DNA of 64,000 bases from Litsea cubeba (taxonomy: Eukaryota > Streptophyta > Magnoliopsida > Laurales > Lauraceae). The DNA is taken from positions 60,022,549-60,086,548 of the forward strand of contig CM022948.1 in NCBI GenBank assembly GCA_012931725.1, read 5' to 3'. Below, in pieces: positions 47,987 through 59,805 of this stretch. The notes under the pieces are model-generated. The model searched no databases, was not told the DNA's origin, and worked only from the letters and a program-made list of their open reading frames with translations. Numbering within the stretch: the first letter of the stretch is position 1; each line of letters begins with the position of its first letter. Position numbers and translations under genes: made by a program.

Positions 47987-50098
47987 ATGGCAGCCATACT
48001 TGCTTCACATGGCTGCTATCGCTGCTATGTCGAGTTGAGTGAGAAAGGAAGAGTGGAGGATCTCAGTTTCTCCAAATCAATTTTTAAATGGACACTCCCA
48101 AAGATAGATAGGGAGGCATATGAAGCTTCTAAGAGATGTTTAAGTTTCCAGGTAGACGCAGCACAGACGGAAGGGAATAGGCTAGGGACCAATGGTCGAC
48201 CTTCCAAACTGGTGTCCACTAAGGCATTGAAAAGAAGCAGGACAGCTTCCCGTACCAAAGAAGGCTTTGTAAATGGTTCAAAGCTGGCTGTTAATGGAGT
48301 GAGTTTGGTTAAGAATAATACTACTGCAGCCATAGTTAAGGCCAGGAAAGTTGCAGACTCCAAAGAGTTCCCATTTACAGATGAGGTAAAAGTTTTACCT
48401 TCAGATGAAGGTTTTAGCTGGGCCAATGAGAACTATAATACCTGGCAAAGGTCCGTGGATGTGTGGTCCTTTGTTCTTTCTTTACGCCTGCACATCCTTT
48501 TTGACAATGCAAAATGGGCATATGTTGGAGGTTTCACGGAAGAAAGGCAGGTGAGTTATGGTAACCCAGTATCTTAAGTGTATCAGCAGTAACAGCATTA
48601 GTATTCTTTAAACTAGTCATGCTGCATTTTTTGATTAATCAATCTATTTTGCATAAGTTTATGGGAGTATATCAGTTTTAATCACGTGTTTCGGTTTCTG
48701 CTGCAATTTTGTTTCATTTGTAGAGTCTACAATAGGGGGTGACCCAACGGCTAGATTGAAATTTGTATTGAATTTGAAAATAATATTGTGAGAAAATTGA
48801 AATTCTATGAAACCTAAAACAATTTTAGGAGATTCTCTGTTATTAGCTTTCTTCTTTCTTGAATGTGTGATTTTAAGTTTTACTACAGTTGTTTAGTATT
48901 TTATATCACATGAGCCAACTGCTGGATTGAATTGCATATGAAAATAATCATGTGAGAAAATATAAATACTATGAAACATGTAATGATTTCAGGAGACCCT
49001 CTATTAGCTTTCTCCTTTCTTGTATCTGTGATTTAAAATTTTACTACGGTTTTGTGTTTTCTATAAACACATAAAAGATGCCTCGTGCCTAGTGAGCCAA
49101 GCATGCTGTGGTAAGTGCCATCTTCTTTAGGTTTATCCCACCCTACACGGTGTAGGATGGCGTAGTAACGTCAGGTAGACCCCAAAAGTTTCCATCACAC
49201 CATTGTTTTGTCATCAGTTTTTGGATATCAATAGAACTCTCTATCTCTCTTTATATATATATATATGTTTGTGTGTGTGTAGAACAATTTCCTCACCGTA
49301 ACAATCTGTAAAACAATTTCTTCACCGATACTTTGTACAACTTTATCCATAAGACCAGGAATGTATTTCACAGTCTGTTTCTTTTCAGATTTATAATGGA
49401 CTTTTCAAAGATGGTTCCGATGGCAGAGTATACGAATACGTTTATTAACTGTGTTTTGGTGTTGCTTGTCCATCGATCACACATAATAGTGACTCCCTTC
49501 TCGTCATAGATGTTTGAAAGTAGTCACCCTGTTTTCGCCTCTTCATCCTCAAATTTTAAATATTTGGTGGTACTTCGTATGCAGAGGTGTTGTTATACTA
49601 GGACCAATGGCTCCCAGAACATCAAGTGTAGTCTGAAAGTAAGGGGAGCAATTGCTTTAGTTTTTTTTAAAGGAATTAGTCATTTTGTTGTTGCATGAGC
49701 TAGTTTCTTTTTTCGCAGCTTCAAAAGCCACCTTAAATATCTTAGAGATTTTTAGTTGTTTGGTTGTCTCTATATGCGCTATAGGATTAGCCGGACTAGC
49801 TATTTTTGTTTGGTTGTCTATATATGCACTATAGGATTAGCCGGACTAGCTATTCTCCCAGGTGTTTCTGTGCATCTACAAGCAGAATGATCTTATCATC
49901 CTCATCCTGTCGTTGAGTGCTGAATGCTCGACACATTGGCTCGGCCACGCCTTTAACCCTAGACATGCTTCCCATACCAGATGAGCCTCTAGACTCTTCA
50001 TGCGGAATGTTGTACCATACAGCGCTCTTCTTCTAATTGATGCATTATGAGAGATTCTCGTCGTGTTGCTACCATCTGTGGGTCACCATCATCGTGAA

Positions 50099-50129
<31 letters not shown>

Positions 50130-53100
50130 AGCAGAAGAATCAGGGAGAACCTGCTCTCCGAAGCCATAGGATCTAGCATTATCAACTTGCTGTTGCCTCT
50201 TCTCCTAGATCTCTCCTTTTTTCTGTTTTCCTTGATTGAGAAGATTTTACATCTCTTCTCGGATTGCTTTCATTGGACTCAGACATACTGCCATTATGCC
50301 TTGTACATGCGCACCTAGTGTTGTTTAAATCTTGTGATAACCCCATTTGCGGTCTTCCCACATAAATTATATCTAATTTTGAGCTGGTTTCCAGCAACTG
50401 CGTGACTGTGGCTCCACGCAAGATCTATATTGCGCACTATCTTATCAAAATTTAGCAAATAAGGATCCTAGATGAACTATGACGCATACAATACTTGCAT
50501 GTATTATATATTTACATGTTAGAAGGCATTCGGATGTGATTTGGTTGCCCACTTTATTTTTATTTTTTTGGAAAATCCTCAATAAAACCAAAATAAATAA
50601 CCAAAAAAAAAAAAAAAAACCCAAATAATTTGGGATCGATCTGTCACGACCCAAATTGCGGGGCCCTGTCGAGTTCCGGATCGTGATTCTATGGCAACAT
50701 TCACAAGCATTCATTAAATATTTACCTCAAGGAATTAGGCTTTTAAAACAATCTATAATTTCAATTGACTTATAAAAGTCAAATAAGCATCAATAATCTC
50801 TGAAATAAATAAAAGTTCTATGTTCTGAGTCAATTCAATTAAGTCCTAAAACATTAAATAAAATCTCCATAAGAATGGCTAATCCCTCTATTAGCTATTT
50901 TGAATTTCCCCGCTCTCTTTCTTTAGCCACGCATGCGCCAATGTCTACGGGCCGAACGTCATTTTTCTCTAGCCCTCCCACAACGTAATTACCTGTAGGG
51001 GGCAACACAACATCAGTAACACTGGTGAATGGATTTTCCTATCTACCAATAGAATGCATCACACAATTTCAAATAAAATAGACAAAGGTAAAATAACATG
51101 CGAAGTGTAACACATTAATTACATCATTGCATTCTATCCACATCCCCACGCCTCCAAGGCTATATTCACATATTTACGTGCCATTCTGAAATGTCTCGGC
51201 ATCCGTGTCCTCCTAGGACACACTAATACAACCGCCACCATGGCCAAAAATCCATAAACCATCCGGAAATGAAGTCCAAAATCCCATATCTAGGATCCAG
51301 TGCCCAATATTTCATTACCATGTTCACCTTTCTAGACATGTCATAACATTACAATAAATAGAATCCAATTAAATATCCATAACCTACACAAATCAACTGT
51401 GGACCAGCCCCCTACACAATTTACATGTCGCTGCCTCACTTCTAGTCATGACTGGTAGTGATTGGTGTAGGGGTGGCCCACCTTTATTATAAACAGCATA
51501 TTACACAAGTTTACAGAATCATGCCCACATTCCAACAAAACAATCCATTCAATTAAACATAATTCACATAAAATCTTCATTTATCTAAGTAAGAAGGTTA
51601 TGTTGTAATTGCATAAGAAATCCAGGGGCTGTCCCAATTGACAGATTCCATCCAGGCCTCATCTGCACACACAACATAAAAGAAACAACAGTTCACGCCT
51701 GAACTGTTTGGTGTAGAATGCAGTGGGTCCCACCGATCAAATCCATGATCAGACTTCATGTTTCAGGTCGTCGAAGGGTAGGTTCCCATCCTATTGGATC
51801 TGATTCATCATCAGATCACACCCTAGGGCCCACAAGTCGAGACTACTTCAAATAATTTTCTGTCATGTTTCCCGCCTGAGATTCTTTGGGTCTAGTGGAC
51901 AGTGGGTCCCACTGTTCCAAACCTCAGATGGCCTTCGTCTCTATGATCACCCAGGGGACCCTCACATGATGGTTGGAATTGATCTCCCATCCAGTGGCCA
52001 GATGGGTCCCACAACAGGTGTCGACCACCTGCCCTGTTTCCACCAAAATCACCCCTATGCTGCTAAAATCATGTGGATGGTGGCCCAAAAGGGGCCCATC
52101 TCCCTTGGGTCCATGACCTCCTTGGTCGACTAGGGTTTTACCCCCAAGTCCATGATCCAGATCAACCACACAGTGGGCCAGGGTGCCCCACAATCCCAAA
52201 ACAGTCAAGTGTCCTCTGTGTTCCACCAAACTGTACCTATTTGATGGCTTTCCATGGATTTGCACTCCATCAACAATTACATCATTCTAGCAGCCATATG
52301 TACATGATTTCATTGACTGAAAAAAAAATAGAATTTACCCTAATCAATAGGGTTTAGATGCTACTGTGCACAATAGTTTTATACAGTCGAAAATCCAATC
52401 ATGACCAGTCTTCTAGGCATCATGAGAAGTATCTAGGAGAATTCACCCTATCTAGGAGAATTCACCCACCTCCAGTAGACGATAGCTGTGTTCCCGATGT
52501 GAGGGTGCGAGTAGGACATCTGCTGATCGTCCCCTTATTGATTACCTTCTTCTTCTTCCCTTGGATTTCCAACCGCAAGTCTCTCTCTCTCAGATTTTTC
52601 TCTCAAGAAGAAAGAGAAGAGAATTGAATACAAAGCTATAAGGGTCAATGGTGTATTTATATACCCTAGAGTCACAGTTCATCCAGACTACTCTTTGAAT
52701 CCTATCCAAACTAGACATATAGTCCTAATTACCCAAGATGCACACAAGACTTCCAATTGGAATTCATATGCAACTCCTTTTCTCATTCCCAACACTAACT
52801 CACATGCGACTCTCCCACTAATTATATCATTAATTAAGCAACTTCTAAAGGTCCCACTTGGGCCATGCTAACAACACCGATATCCCAGGGTCCCAGTCGG
52901 GCCCAGGATATTACATGATCTATAGGAAAAAATTGATCTACAGGTTAGAATACATTAAGATGTGATTTAGTTGCCCACTTAGGAAAAAAAAAAAATTTTT
53001 GAAAAACCCCCAAAAATTTAGAAATAAATAGAAAAATATGAAAAACCCAAACCATTTCGGATTGATCAGTCGGAAGAGATCTACACGTTAGAATGCATTT

Positions 53101-55195
53101 TCAAGAGAATTTGGATGGCCCATTTTGAGTCAAAAAATCCCTAAAATTTTGAAAAAAAAAAAAAATGTAGAAAAACCAAACTATTTGGGTTTGATCTATG
53201 GGGAACATAGATCTACAACTTATAGTATACTGCATTTTCAAGTTTTTAATGAAGAGAAAGAGAAACAGAAAAAAAGATGAAAATCGTACTGATTTATACC
53301 TAGAGACATACCCTTGAGAAGAATGCTACATATCTGTTTCAAACTGACTAGGGCTTGTGTTTTTATCGTTCTCTTGAGTATGGAAGGGTAGAAAAGGTGG
53401 AAGAAGCTTGCCCTAGAATGGACAAAAAGGAAGAAAAGAGGGGTTAAATCAGTCGACCGCCACAATGCAGCTGATAGTGGCGTTGCGTATCAGTTGTTAT
53501 GGGTAAATAGTGGCCAATACACACCACCACGAGTGTGGCGGCATTATTTAGTGAAAATCAGTGTAGCGTCCAACGCTGCTACAGCTGATATAACAGCCGC
53601 TTTGCTATTTTGATCCATGGTCACCACCAACTCCTACCAGCAGAAATAAACTAGCATGTCTCAGTTGCTGCCTTCTACATGTCAATAAAATTCAAACCAC
53701 GAACCAACCAGTTCTGAGAAGAAAAATAACTTGAACAAGGAAACAAAGGCCAGCACTTGTTGGCATCACATCATAACGGTTGTCACTCAATTTATGCGAA
53801 CTTTCACAATAATCTGGAATAACAGGTGGAAAGCCTTTTCACATGTGCAAATCTCCTTCACAGCGCAGATGGTCTTTACAGTGCAAAAGCCTATATGAGT
53901 GCAACCAGGGCCTGCAGGTTCTTTGACTGATTACTGCAGGGCTGCATGGGTTTCCTCTGACTTCAGGACTGCAGCGGGCTCTCTTCGACTAGACTGAAAC
54001 ACCCTCTTTGACTGCTTGTGTAGGGCCAATCCATTCCAATGAAAGTGGGAAGCTTCTTGAAGAGGTGAGGAAGAAAGGAGGAGAGAAGAAGAGAAGGAAG
54101 AAGATATAGATGCAACTTGGTTTTGATACCAAGTTACAGATTGAGCAAAAATTAGTCCCAAGTTAATGTGGGGTGAGATATATCATTATTAATAATGTGA
54201 CAAAAGGTAAAATAAAAATCAAGCTAAGTGTGTGCCCAATAAACCATACATTGTACATACATGATGTTTCCTGGAAATCGTAGGAGCATTTTAGATGAGA
54301 ACTGTTGGAGACAATGGAGATGAAGAAAACTGTCCACAGCTAAAATTTATACTGTAGTCAGCTCTCTCCACTTGATACTGTAGTCAGCTCTCTCCACTTG
54401 TTTCTCTACATCCAAATTAGTGAAATCCTCTACCAGAGGGGGTGTCTAATAGGATGTACCTAGAGAAGAGCCCTTGAGAAGAACTCTCTGTATCGATTGT
54501 AATTCGGTGAGATCATGTGTTTTTTTTTTTTAAAACATAAATGGGTAGAAGAGTTGCGTAGAAATGTTAATTGGAGAGATGAAGAAAAGAAACAAGTCTT
54601 ATTATGTATTTTAAATTTTTTTGGGAAGTAGGAATCTGTCTCACTCCGTAGCGGCCGCTACGGCGCTAAATTCCATTTAGATTGCTACACCCAATATAGC
54701 AACCACTACGCTACATAGCATCCACTATTTTGATCCATGTAATGTAGTGAATAAAACATGACATCTGTTTCTGGTTTTTACTGTACCAAATATTGTCTGA
54801 ATATAACTCATATTACAGGAATTCTATTTTCTAATAATAAAATAAATACAAATGGGTAAGGCTCTCTCTACTCAGTTCTGTCATAACACTTGCTATTCAA
54901 GTGCACCTAGCTAAATGTCTTTCCAATTGAACCCCATTTTGCGAATTCTTGGCTTTAAGACATCATTTATATTTGATTCTGTTTTATTGTTAGTTGTAAA
55001 GAAATTTTATTGCTATTATTTGGTAATAATCATAAGCTCTTTATCATACAGAGAGTTAGAAGGAGAAAAACTGCTTCATGGTTAAGAGAACGTGTACTGC
55101 AGCTTGGGCCGACTTTTATCAAACTAGGCCAGTTATCTTCAACAAGGTCTGACTTGTTCCCAAAAGAGTTTGTGGAGGAGCTTGCAAAGCTGCAG
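47987..55195 (+). CDS. ABC1K8: ABC1K8/OSA1-like chloroplast ABC1 atypical kinase, first two coding exons (partial)
   Basis: Exon 1 runs from an acceptor at about 47,972 (TTGCAG) with ATG at 47,987 to 48,550, followed by GTGAGT. Exon 2 is 55,052-55,195 between TACAG and GTATAT. The 188- and 48-codon pieces join in phase 0. Motifs: SVDVWSFVLSLRLHILFDNA and WAYVGGFTEERQ at the end of exon 1; TASWLRERVLQLG and the KxGQ motif in FIKLGQLSSTRSDLFP in exon 2, the start of the ABC1/UbiB kinase-like domain. This arrangement matches ATH13/OSA1, known as a chloroplast-envelope protein involved in oxidative-stress and metal responses. The catalytic core and later exons are not in the window to 64,000. The 6.5-kb intron is full of repeats but the exons are intact, so the gene may be functional. 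N-terminal targeting is not obvious. Confidence 0.8.
48551..50503 (+). other. First part of ABC1K8 intron 1
   Basis: Holds a diverged tandem duplication (about 48,770-48,900 and 48,925-49,060, both with GAGAAAAT and TTAGCTTTCTYCTTTCTTG), a short (TA)n/(TG)n tract at 49,253-49,279, a 54-bp tandem duplication at 49,752-49,855 (GGATTAGCCGGACTAGCTAT in each copy) and a (TCA)n(GCA)n microsatellite at 50,098-50,133. No exon recognised. Confidence 0.55.
50504..53235 (+). repeat. Three-unit satellite-like repeat (about 140 bp), split by a solo LTR
   Basis: Units share TTAGAATGCATT, GATTTGGTTGCCCA and AACCATTTGGGATTGATC blocks with A-rich spacers. Unit 1 is 50,504-50,641; units 2 and 3 are at about 52,921-53,070 and 53,085-53,235. 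The 50,642-52,915 solo LTR separates the first two. Confidence 0.72.
50642..52915 (+). mobile_element. Solo LTR, 2,274 bp, in ABC1K8 intron 1
   Basis: Starts TGTCACGACCC and ends GGATATTACA, so the termini are TGT…ACA. Flanks are CGATC (50,637-50,641) and TGATC (52,916-52,920), a 5-bp duplication with one C/T difference. It contains no retroviral-type coding; a TATA-like TATTTATATACC near 52,652 lies in the expected right half. It sits inside the 140-bp repeat, so the borders are independently supported. Lineage (probably gypsy) is inferred only from length and termini. Confidence 0.78.
53280..54745. repeat. Two diverged copies of a repeat, about 1.15 kb apart
   Basis: The segments at 53,280-53,620 and 54,450-54,740 share ACCTAGAGA…CCCTTGAGAAGAA near their starts, a middle with AGAAGAAA-type text, and an end with GCTA/TAGC-rich motifs finishing in CTATTTTGATCCATG. 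They could be MITE-like copies or one element duplicated; TIRs were not established. Confidence 0.5.
54111..54430 (-). mobile_element. Possible minus-strand LTR with tRNA-Met primer site
   Basis: On the minus strand CTGTAACTTGGTATCAAAACC occurs near 54,138-54,118. TGGTATCAAAAC resembles the initiator tRNA-Met primer-binding site that follows the 5' LTR of many plant copia and gypsy elements. The sequence to its right (54,140-54,430) would be the LTR, with an internal 23-bp duplication (AGTCAGCTCTCTCCACTTG) at 54,356-54,400. No second LTR was found. Confidence 0.4.
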
Positions 55196-57411
55196 GTATA
55201 TATGGAATCTTAACTTGTTGCTGAGCTGCTTTTGATAATTACCTCGTCTTTATTTTATTTCACTTTCATTTAGGCTCAATCAACTTCTCTCTTAAGTTGT
55301 TACTTTCCAAAAGGAACTCCATTTTAAATTTACCGCATAATCAAATTTTTGGTAGAGATAAAGAAACTGGGTTTAAACTAATAACAAATATGTATGTAAA
55401 ATGAAGAAACTGATTGAATACACTTATTAATTTGGACAAAAGCAACTTAGTTTGATTGAATAGAGGTAGGATGACAATGACTGACCAAGATGTAGAGTTC
55501 TTAACATTTATCATTTCTCTCATAATCCATAGTATATTGTGCTCACCACCAAACCTGCACCGAATAGGAGCAGGTTGGGGCGTGTCACCTGTTTAACCCG
55601 ACCAGTTTCTATCCCCTCTTTTAAGGGGTATTTTGTTGATATTTGTTTGAGGTAAAAGAACTAAAAAGTCATTCAAATATCTGTGTTTTTTTTTTTGGGT
55701 TAAAAATCACCTGTAATCCACAAGTAATGCAAGTTTTTTTTTTTTTTTTAAACGGACAAGTATTGCAAGTTTGGATCTTAGATTTGCTCCCACTTGCATT
55801 ATTTGAGACTCTGAAGGTTTTAGTTTCCTCTATTGAAGTACATTTTTTGTACCCCGGTCTGGGTGCTGGTTCGTTGGCACGAGGCGTGGGTTTGCTCCCC
55901 GTGTCGTGTGTTAGACAGCCCCCCAGATTTACCTGGTGCAAGTGTGTTGCGAGGTCATGCATGCGCCCGATGGATTAGTCTTGTTGGGTCAAATTCCTTG
56001 GGGATAAGTACAACTTGTGTAAGTCTCTTTATTTATGATGAAGTCTCGAAGCCAAATCTGATTGTTTTTTGAAAAGAACCATTATCTTCAATTGGACAGA
56101 AAATCTTTTGCAATAATGCAAATCAAGAGAAACAGTAGATTGCTTACCATTGATTGCCAATCTACTGAATGAAATATTCAATCCAGTGAGAGTTATCTCA
56201 TAACCACTGGAGAAGAAGTGAAGTGCAGAAAACTGCAGCTTTAATTAATATATATATATATATATGTGACGTAACAAAAAGATGGGCTGGTCAACCATTT
56301 TACGTGGCGTTTATAATACCCGAAACCAATTTTAAACCATAACTAAATCTCAGCCCTTATAATCTCTAAACAATTTGATCCTTAGTCAATAGAATCCTAA
56401 CATAATCAAGGAAGGAAACTAATTAAGGAAGAACCAAATCTTCGAAAATATGCTGTATGCTGGTTGCCCAAGAGTTCCTTGTGCGTGAAGCATTGTGGAT
56501 TCTCTTTGGGTCTTATTCTTTAACAAACACCTAAAAATTACTCAAAAACAAAATCCTAAAATGAAGGATTTTGATTCCCATTCAAATAAAGGAAAGAAAC
56601 AATTCAAAACATTTGGAAGAAAGAAAACCTCAAACTGCGCACGTTATGGAGATTGCTTTTCATTTGATGCTCATGGGGCTCTCTGTGGGACCAGCTGCTG
56701 TTACAGCTTTGGTTGCCAGGTCCAGGTGCCCTTCTTGGTGGCTGTCCCAGCTGGACTGGTCTTCTCTAATATATTTGATTGAACCCTCAGAAAATTGGAT
56801 CAAGGCACCATTTGATCGATCCAAAATTTTAATTATGATAGAGCCTGATCTTAGGATCCTCTAAAATCTGGCTATCAGCTCCTGATTTCTTCATTTGTGA
56901 TTCAAGTAATCACTCGATTCAATACTCAGTATCACTATTTGACTATTATCGAACCTTCAGCTAGCTAGCGTGCTATTCTTCATCATGTAATTGGCATATA
57001 ATTTTTTCAGTTGTTTGTTGATTTATGTTACATTTTTTTATTTTTTTTATTTTTTGATGACATGAGTCACATGACTGCAGCTTAACAAATTCAATAATTC
57101 TGTTCAATTAAAGTGATACAACAATGAAGGATCTGCATATATATGCTAGTTAAGATTTTGGTAAATACATACATACTTGTCAAAAATGGAATGTTAAATC
57201 CTTTTGTACTGTTAAGCTTTTGATCAATACATGTTACTGTTCAGAATATATATTCTAGATATTTGGAATACTCTTTTTCAGAATTTTTTGGCCTATCAAA
57301 TAAGTCGCTCCTTTGTAGATAATTGATACGTGTCGCTCGACACGTACAATTATTTTGGACCTACCTATGGATAGTGTGTGTGTTAGAGTGCATGAGTTCT
57401 AGCCCCACTGA
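55196..57411. other. Sequence after ABC1K8 exon 2 (presumed intron 2, left part)
   Basis: Contains two T-rich runs (about 55,686 and 55,735), a GC-richer segment at 55,850-55,970, and a perfect-looking hairpin at 57,320-57,352 (arms TAATTG…ACGTGTCG). I found no further ABC1K8 exon. A hydrophobic frame near 56,640-56,740 has no recognised homolog. Confidence 0.4.
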
Positions 57412-58235
57412 TGGAGAAATTGATGAAGATCTAATTTTTGTTATGGTTGAAGCTTATTTGCAATAGTGGGAGCATCCAAAGATGGCCCGCAAAGGTCCCG
57501 GCAAGTTTTGATGGACAACTTGGGCCCAAACAGTCTAATTCTAAGTCTAAAACTGTGGTTTAGGGACTGTTTTATTATTACAGTAAATAACAGGGTGCTG
57601 CTTGCAGTTTCAGAAAATCCCAACAGTTGAAAGGGTCTCACCTTGTTGTTTTTGGGCCTACAGTTGGTGGATCAAACTAGACCCAATCCACATGAGACCA
57701 ACGTCAATAGGTTCGCCCATGAGTGCTCTTTAGGATTGTTGAGTGCTGACTTCCAAAGCATGGCCCGTGTGGGCACCACAGCTTGATTTGCAAAGTGATG
57801 CTGAGACATCCGGATTTGAGATCAGATCCAATTTTCTTTATTATTTTTAGTAGTTTGTGATTGTTTTTGGATTAGAAACTAATATTAAGACTTCTATTCG
57901 TGTTAGAAATCTATTATGGTAAGAGTTCTTGGTTTTTGGGGTGTTTTGAGTGCTATTTAAGAACTACAGTGGTCGAAATTATTGTTCATTTTTCTATATT
58001 CTTAATAAAGCATTGTTTTGGCTTTATTTTTCCTCTCTCTTGTATCACGTGGATGCTAGGATATTGAGAAGGCTCATACAGGTTAGATTTTGGGGTTTTC
58101 AAGCATTGTTCCTTCACCATTAATTTTCTGGATTTCTGTTTTCTTTACTGCATATTGGCGTGGTGTTGGAATATTTCTGGATTTGATTTATTTGGGCCCT
58201 AGATAGTACGATTGTGTCAAATCGGGACTGCATCA
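57412..58235 (+). repeat. 5' LTR of a degenerate gypsy element
   Basis: Its first 230 bp recur at 59,574-59,805. It ends in CATCA, two bases before a TGGTATCAGGGC primer-binding site. That gives an LTR of about 824 bp. Confidence 0.65.
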
Positions 58236-58237
58236 TT

Positions 58238-58249
58238 TGGTATCAGGGC
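58238..58249 (+). promoter_or_regulatory. Primer-binding site (initiator tRNA-Met)
   Basis: TGGTATCAGGGC, one mismatch from the usual TGGTATCAGAGC, two bases after the LTR end. Confidence 0.7.
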
Positions 58250-58310
58250 GCAAATCGATCCTTAGCTTTGAGAAGACACTACAAGTGGTCCTTCAAATAG
58301 ACCAACTCAG

Positions 58311-59565
58311 GTGGGTCGACGAGCTACCAATGCGGAAGATAAGGGCAAAGGCAAAGCGATTGTTCGTTGCTTTAAGTGCAATGAGTATGGTCAAATATCC
58401 TTAGATTGTCGGAAGAGGAAATTTCATGTTGCCGAACGAGAAGAAGAGTCAGACAGGCCATCCTTTGTAGCAGATGATGATAGGCCTGAATTTGATAAAT
58501 CTGGAGCCGACGACGACACTATCTATGGTGATGGAGGCCAATCTTTGATGATCCACAAAACACTGTTTTCTTTGAAGACACCTACCAAAGATGATTGGCT
58601 TCGCACTAGCATCTTCCACACTACATGCACTATCAAAGACTGCAAATGCCACTTGATCGTTCATGGGGTAGTTGCAAGAATGTGGTATACGGGAAGTCGT
58701 CAACAATCCCAAGCTCCCGACAAAAAAGCATCAGGCACCGTACAAGCTATCATGGTTCAAGCACGGTAATGAGGTACTAGTAACTCGTAAAGCATTAGTT
58801 TCTTTTTCTATAGGTGCAGATATCGTGATGATGTGTGGTGTGATGTATCCCCCGTGGATTTTACTCGTTATTAGCTAGGACTTGGCGGTATGGTTATAAA
58901 AATACGTATACCTTCTACAAAGATGACGCTAAAATTGTCCTTGGACCTACTCACAAGAAAACTAACATAGAACCTACTTTGTTAGGGGATGTCAGTAATT
59001 TCTCGGGTGATATATGTGATGAGGAAACTCAAAAAGAAGAAATAATGGAAGATATTGATGTTGAGAATGTTGAAGATGAATTAAATTCACCTCCTATATT
59101 TGATGAATATGTGGAAGATGATAAGTGAATTTAGAAAATCAGATTTTTGACGAAGGCCAAGATGAACAAGTAGCTGTAGCTGAAAATTAAGTTGCGATAG
59201 AATTTGTGCCAAAGCCTGAGTGCATTCTGCCAATGGTAAATATTGCATCAGAATTTGTTCCCAATCAAGAATGCAAACCGTAGGTTGTCGCTCTTGAAGA
59301 TCGTCTTAATTCTGAATACGTTGACCCATTTTGGGAAGTAGTAGAGCGGTAACAAGAAGCATCCAAACAGGTTCGTAAAGTTGCAAATCAGATTGAAAAC
59401 TCAATTCCAACAGCAGCCGTAATGAGTGTGCAACATCATGAAGACCATTTAAAGTGACAAACAGAACTTCAAGCTCCTCCATGAAAGTGCTGCAAGAAGC
59501 GAAAGCGCCGACACAAATTGCAACATGAAGATGCAAACTCAAGGGCGAGTTCTTTTCAACCGGGG
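58311..59565 (+). pseudogene. Gypsy gag-protease remnant
   Basis: A Lys-rich run leads into a zinc knuckle CFKCNEYGQISLDC in which the expected His is Gln, so the knuckle is broken. Downstream, split over frames, are SIFHTTCTIKD and, near 58,700-58,810, PYKLSWFKHGNEVLVTRKAL and VSFSIGA, the region around the gypsy protease. The catalytic Asp-Ser-Gly was not found intact. From 59,000 the frames are acidic and stop-ridden, then resume with ASSFQPGE, the typical end of a gypsy polyprotein, near 59,545. This implies a large internal deletion. Confidence 0.72.
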
Positions 59566-59573
59566 GAGAAAGA

Positions 59574-59805
59574 TGCAGAAATTGATGAAGATCTAATTTT
59601 TGTTATGGCTGAAGCTTATTTGCAACAGTGGGAGCATCCCAAATGGCCCGCAGGGTCCCAACTCCCAACAAGTTTTGATGGAAAACATGGGCCCAAACAA
59701 TCTAATTCTAGGTCTAAAACTGTGGTTCAGGGAATGTTTTTTTATTACAGTAAATAACAGGGTGCTGCTTGCAGTTTTCAGAAAATCCTAGCAGTCGAAA
59801 GGGTC
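59574..59805 (+). repeat. Truncated 3' LTR of the degenerate gypsy element
   Basis: Matches 57,412-57,640 (GCAGAAATTGATGAAGATCT at the start, AAAGGGTCTCAC at the end) with small indels, then diverges. Confidence 0.75.

Larger units (their letters stand above)
57412..59805 (+). mobile_element. Degenerate, internally deleted Ty3/gypsy element
   Basis: LTR (57,412-58,235), primer-binding site (58,238-58,249), gag zinc-knuckle and protease-region remnant (58,311 to about 59,000), acidic/degenerate frames to 59,565, a purine run CGGGGGAGAAAGA just before 59,574, and a truncated 3' LTR (59,574-59,805). Reverse transcriptase, RNase H and integrase are missing, so it could only have moved in trans. 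It lies in the presumed second intron of the ABC1K8-like gene. Confidence 0.72.

Noticed and set aside
51924..52357. Open frames inside the solo LTR
   Set aside because: Opposing overlapping frames without motifs inside a non-coding LTR.
55850..56050. SINE or retroposon in the GC-rich segment
   Set aside because: No convincing A/B box pair, tail or target duplication.
56495..56864. Hydrophobic open frame as a membrane-protein exon
   Set aside because: No recognised homology and no splice-site support; it lies in a presumed intron.
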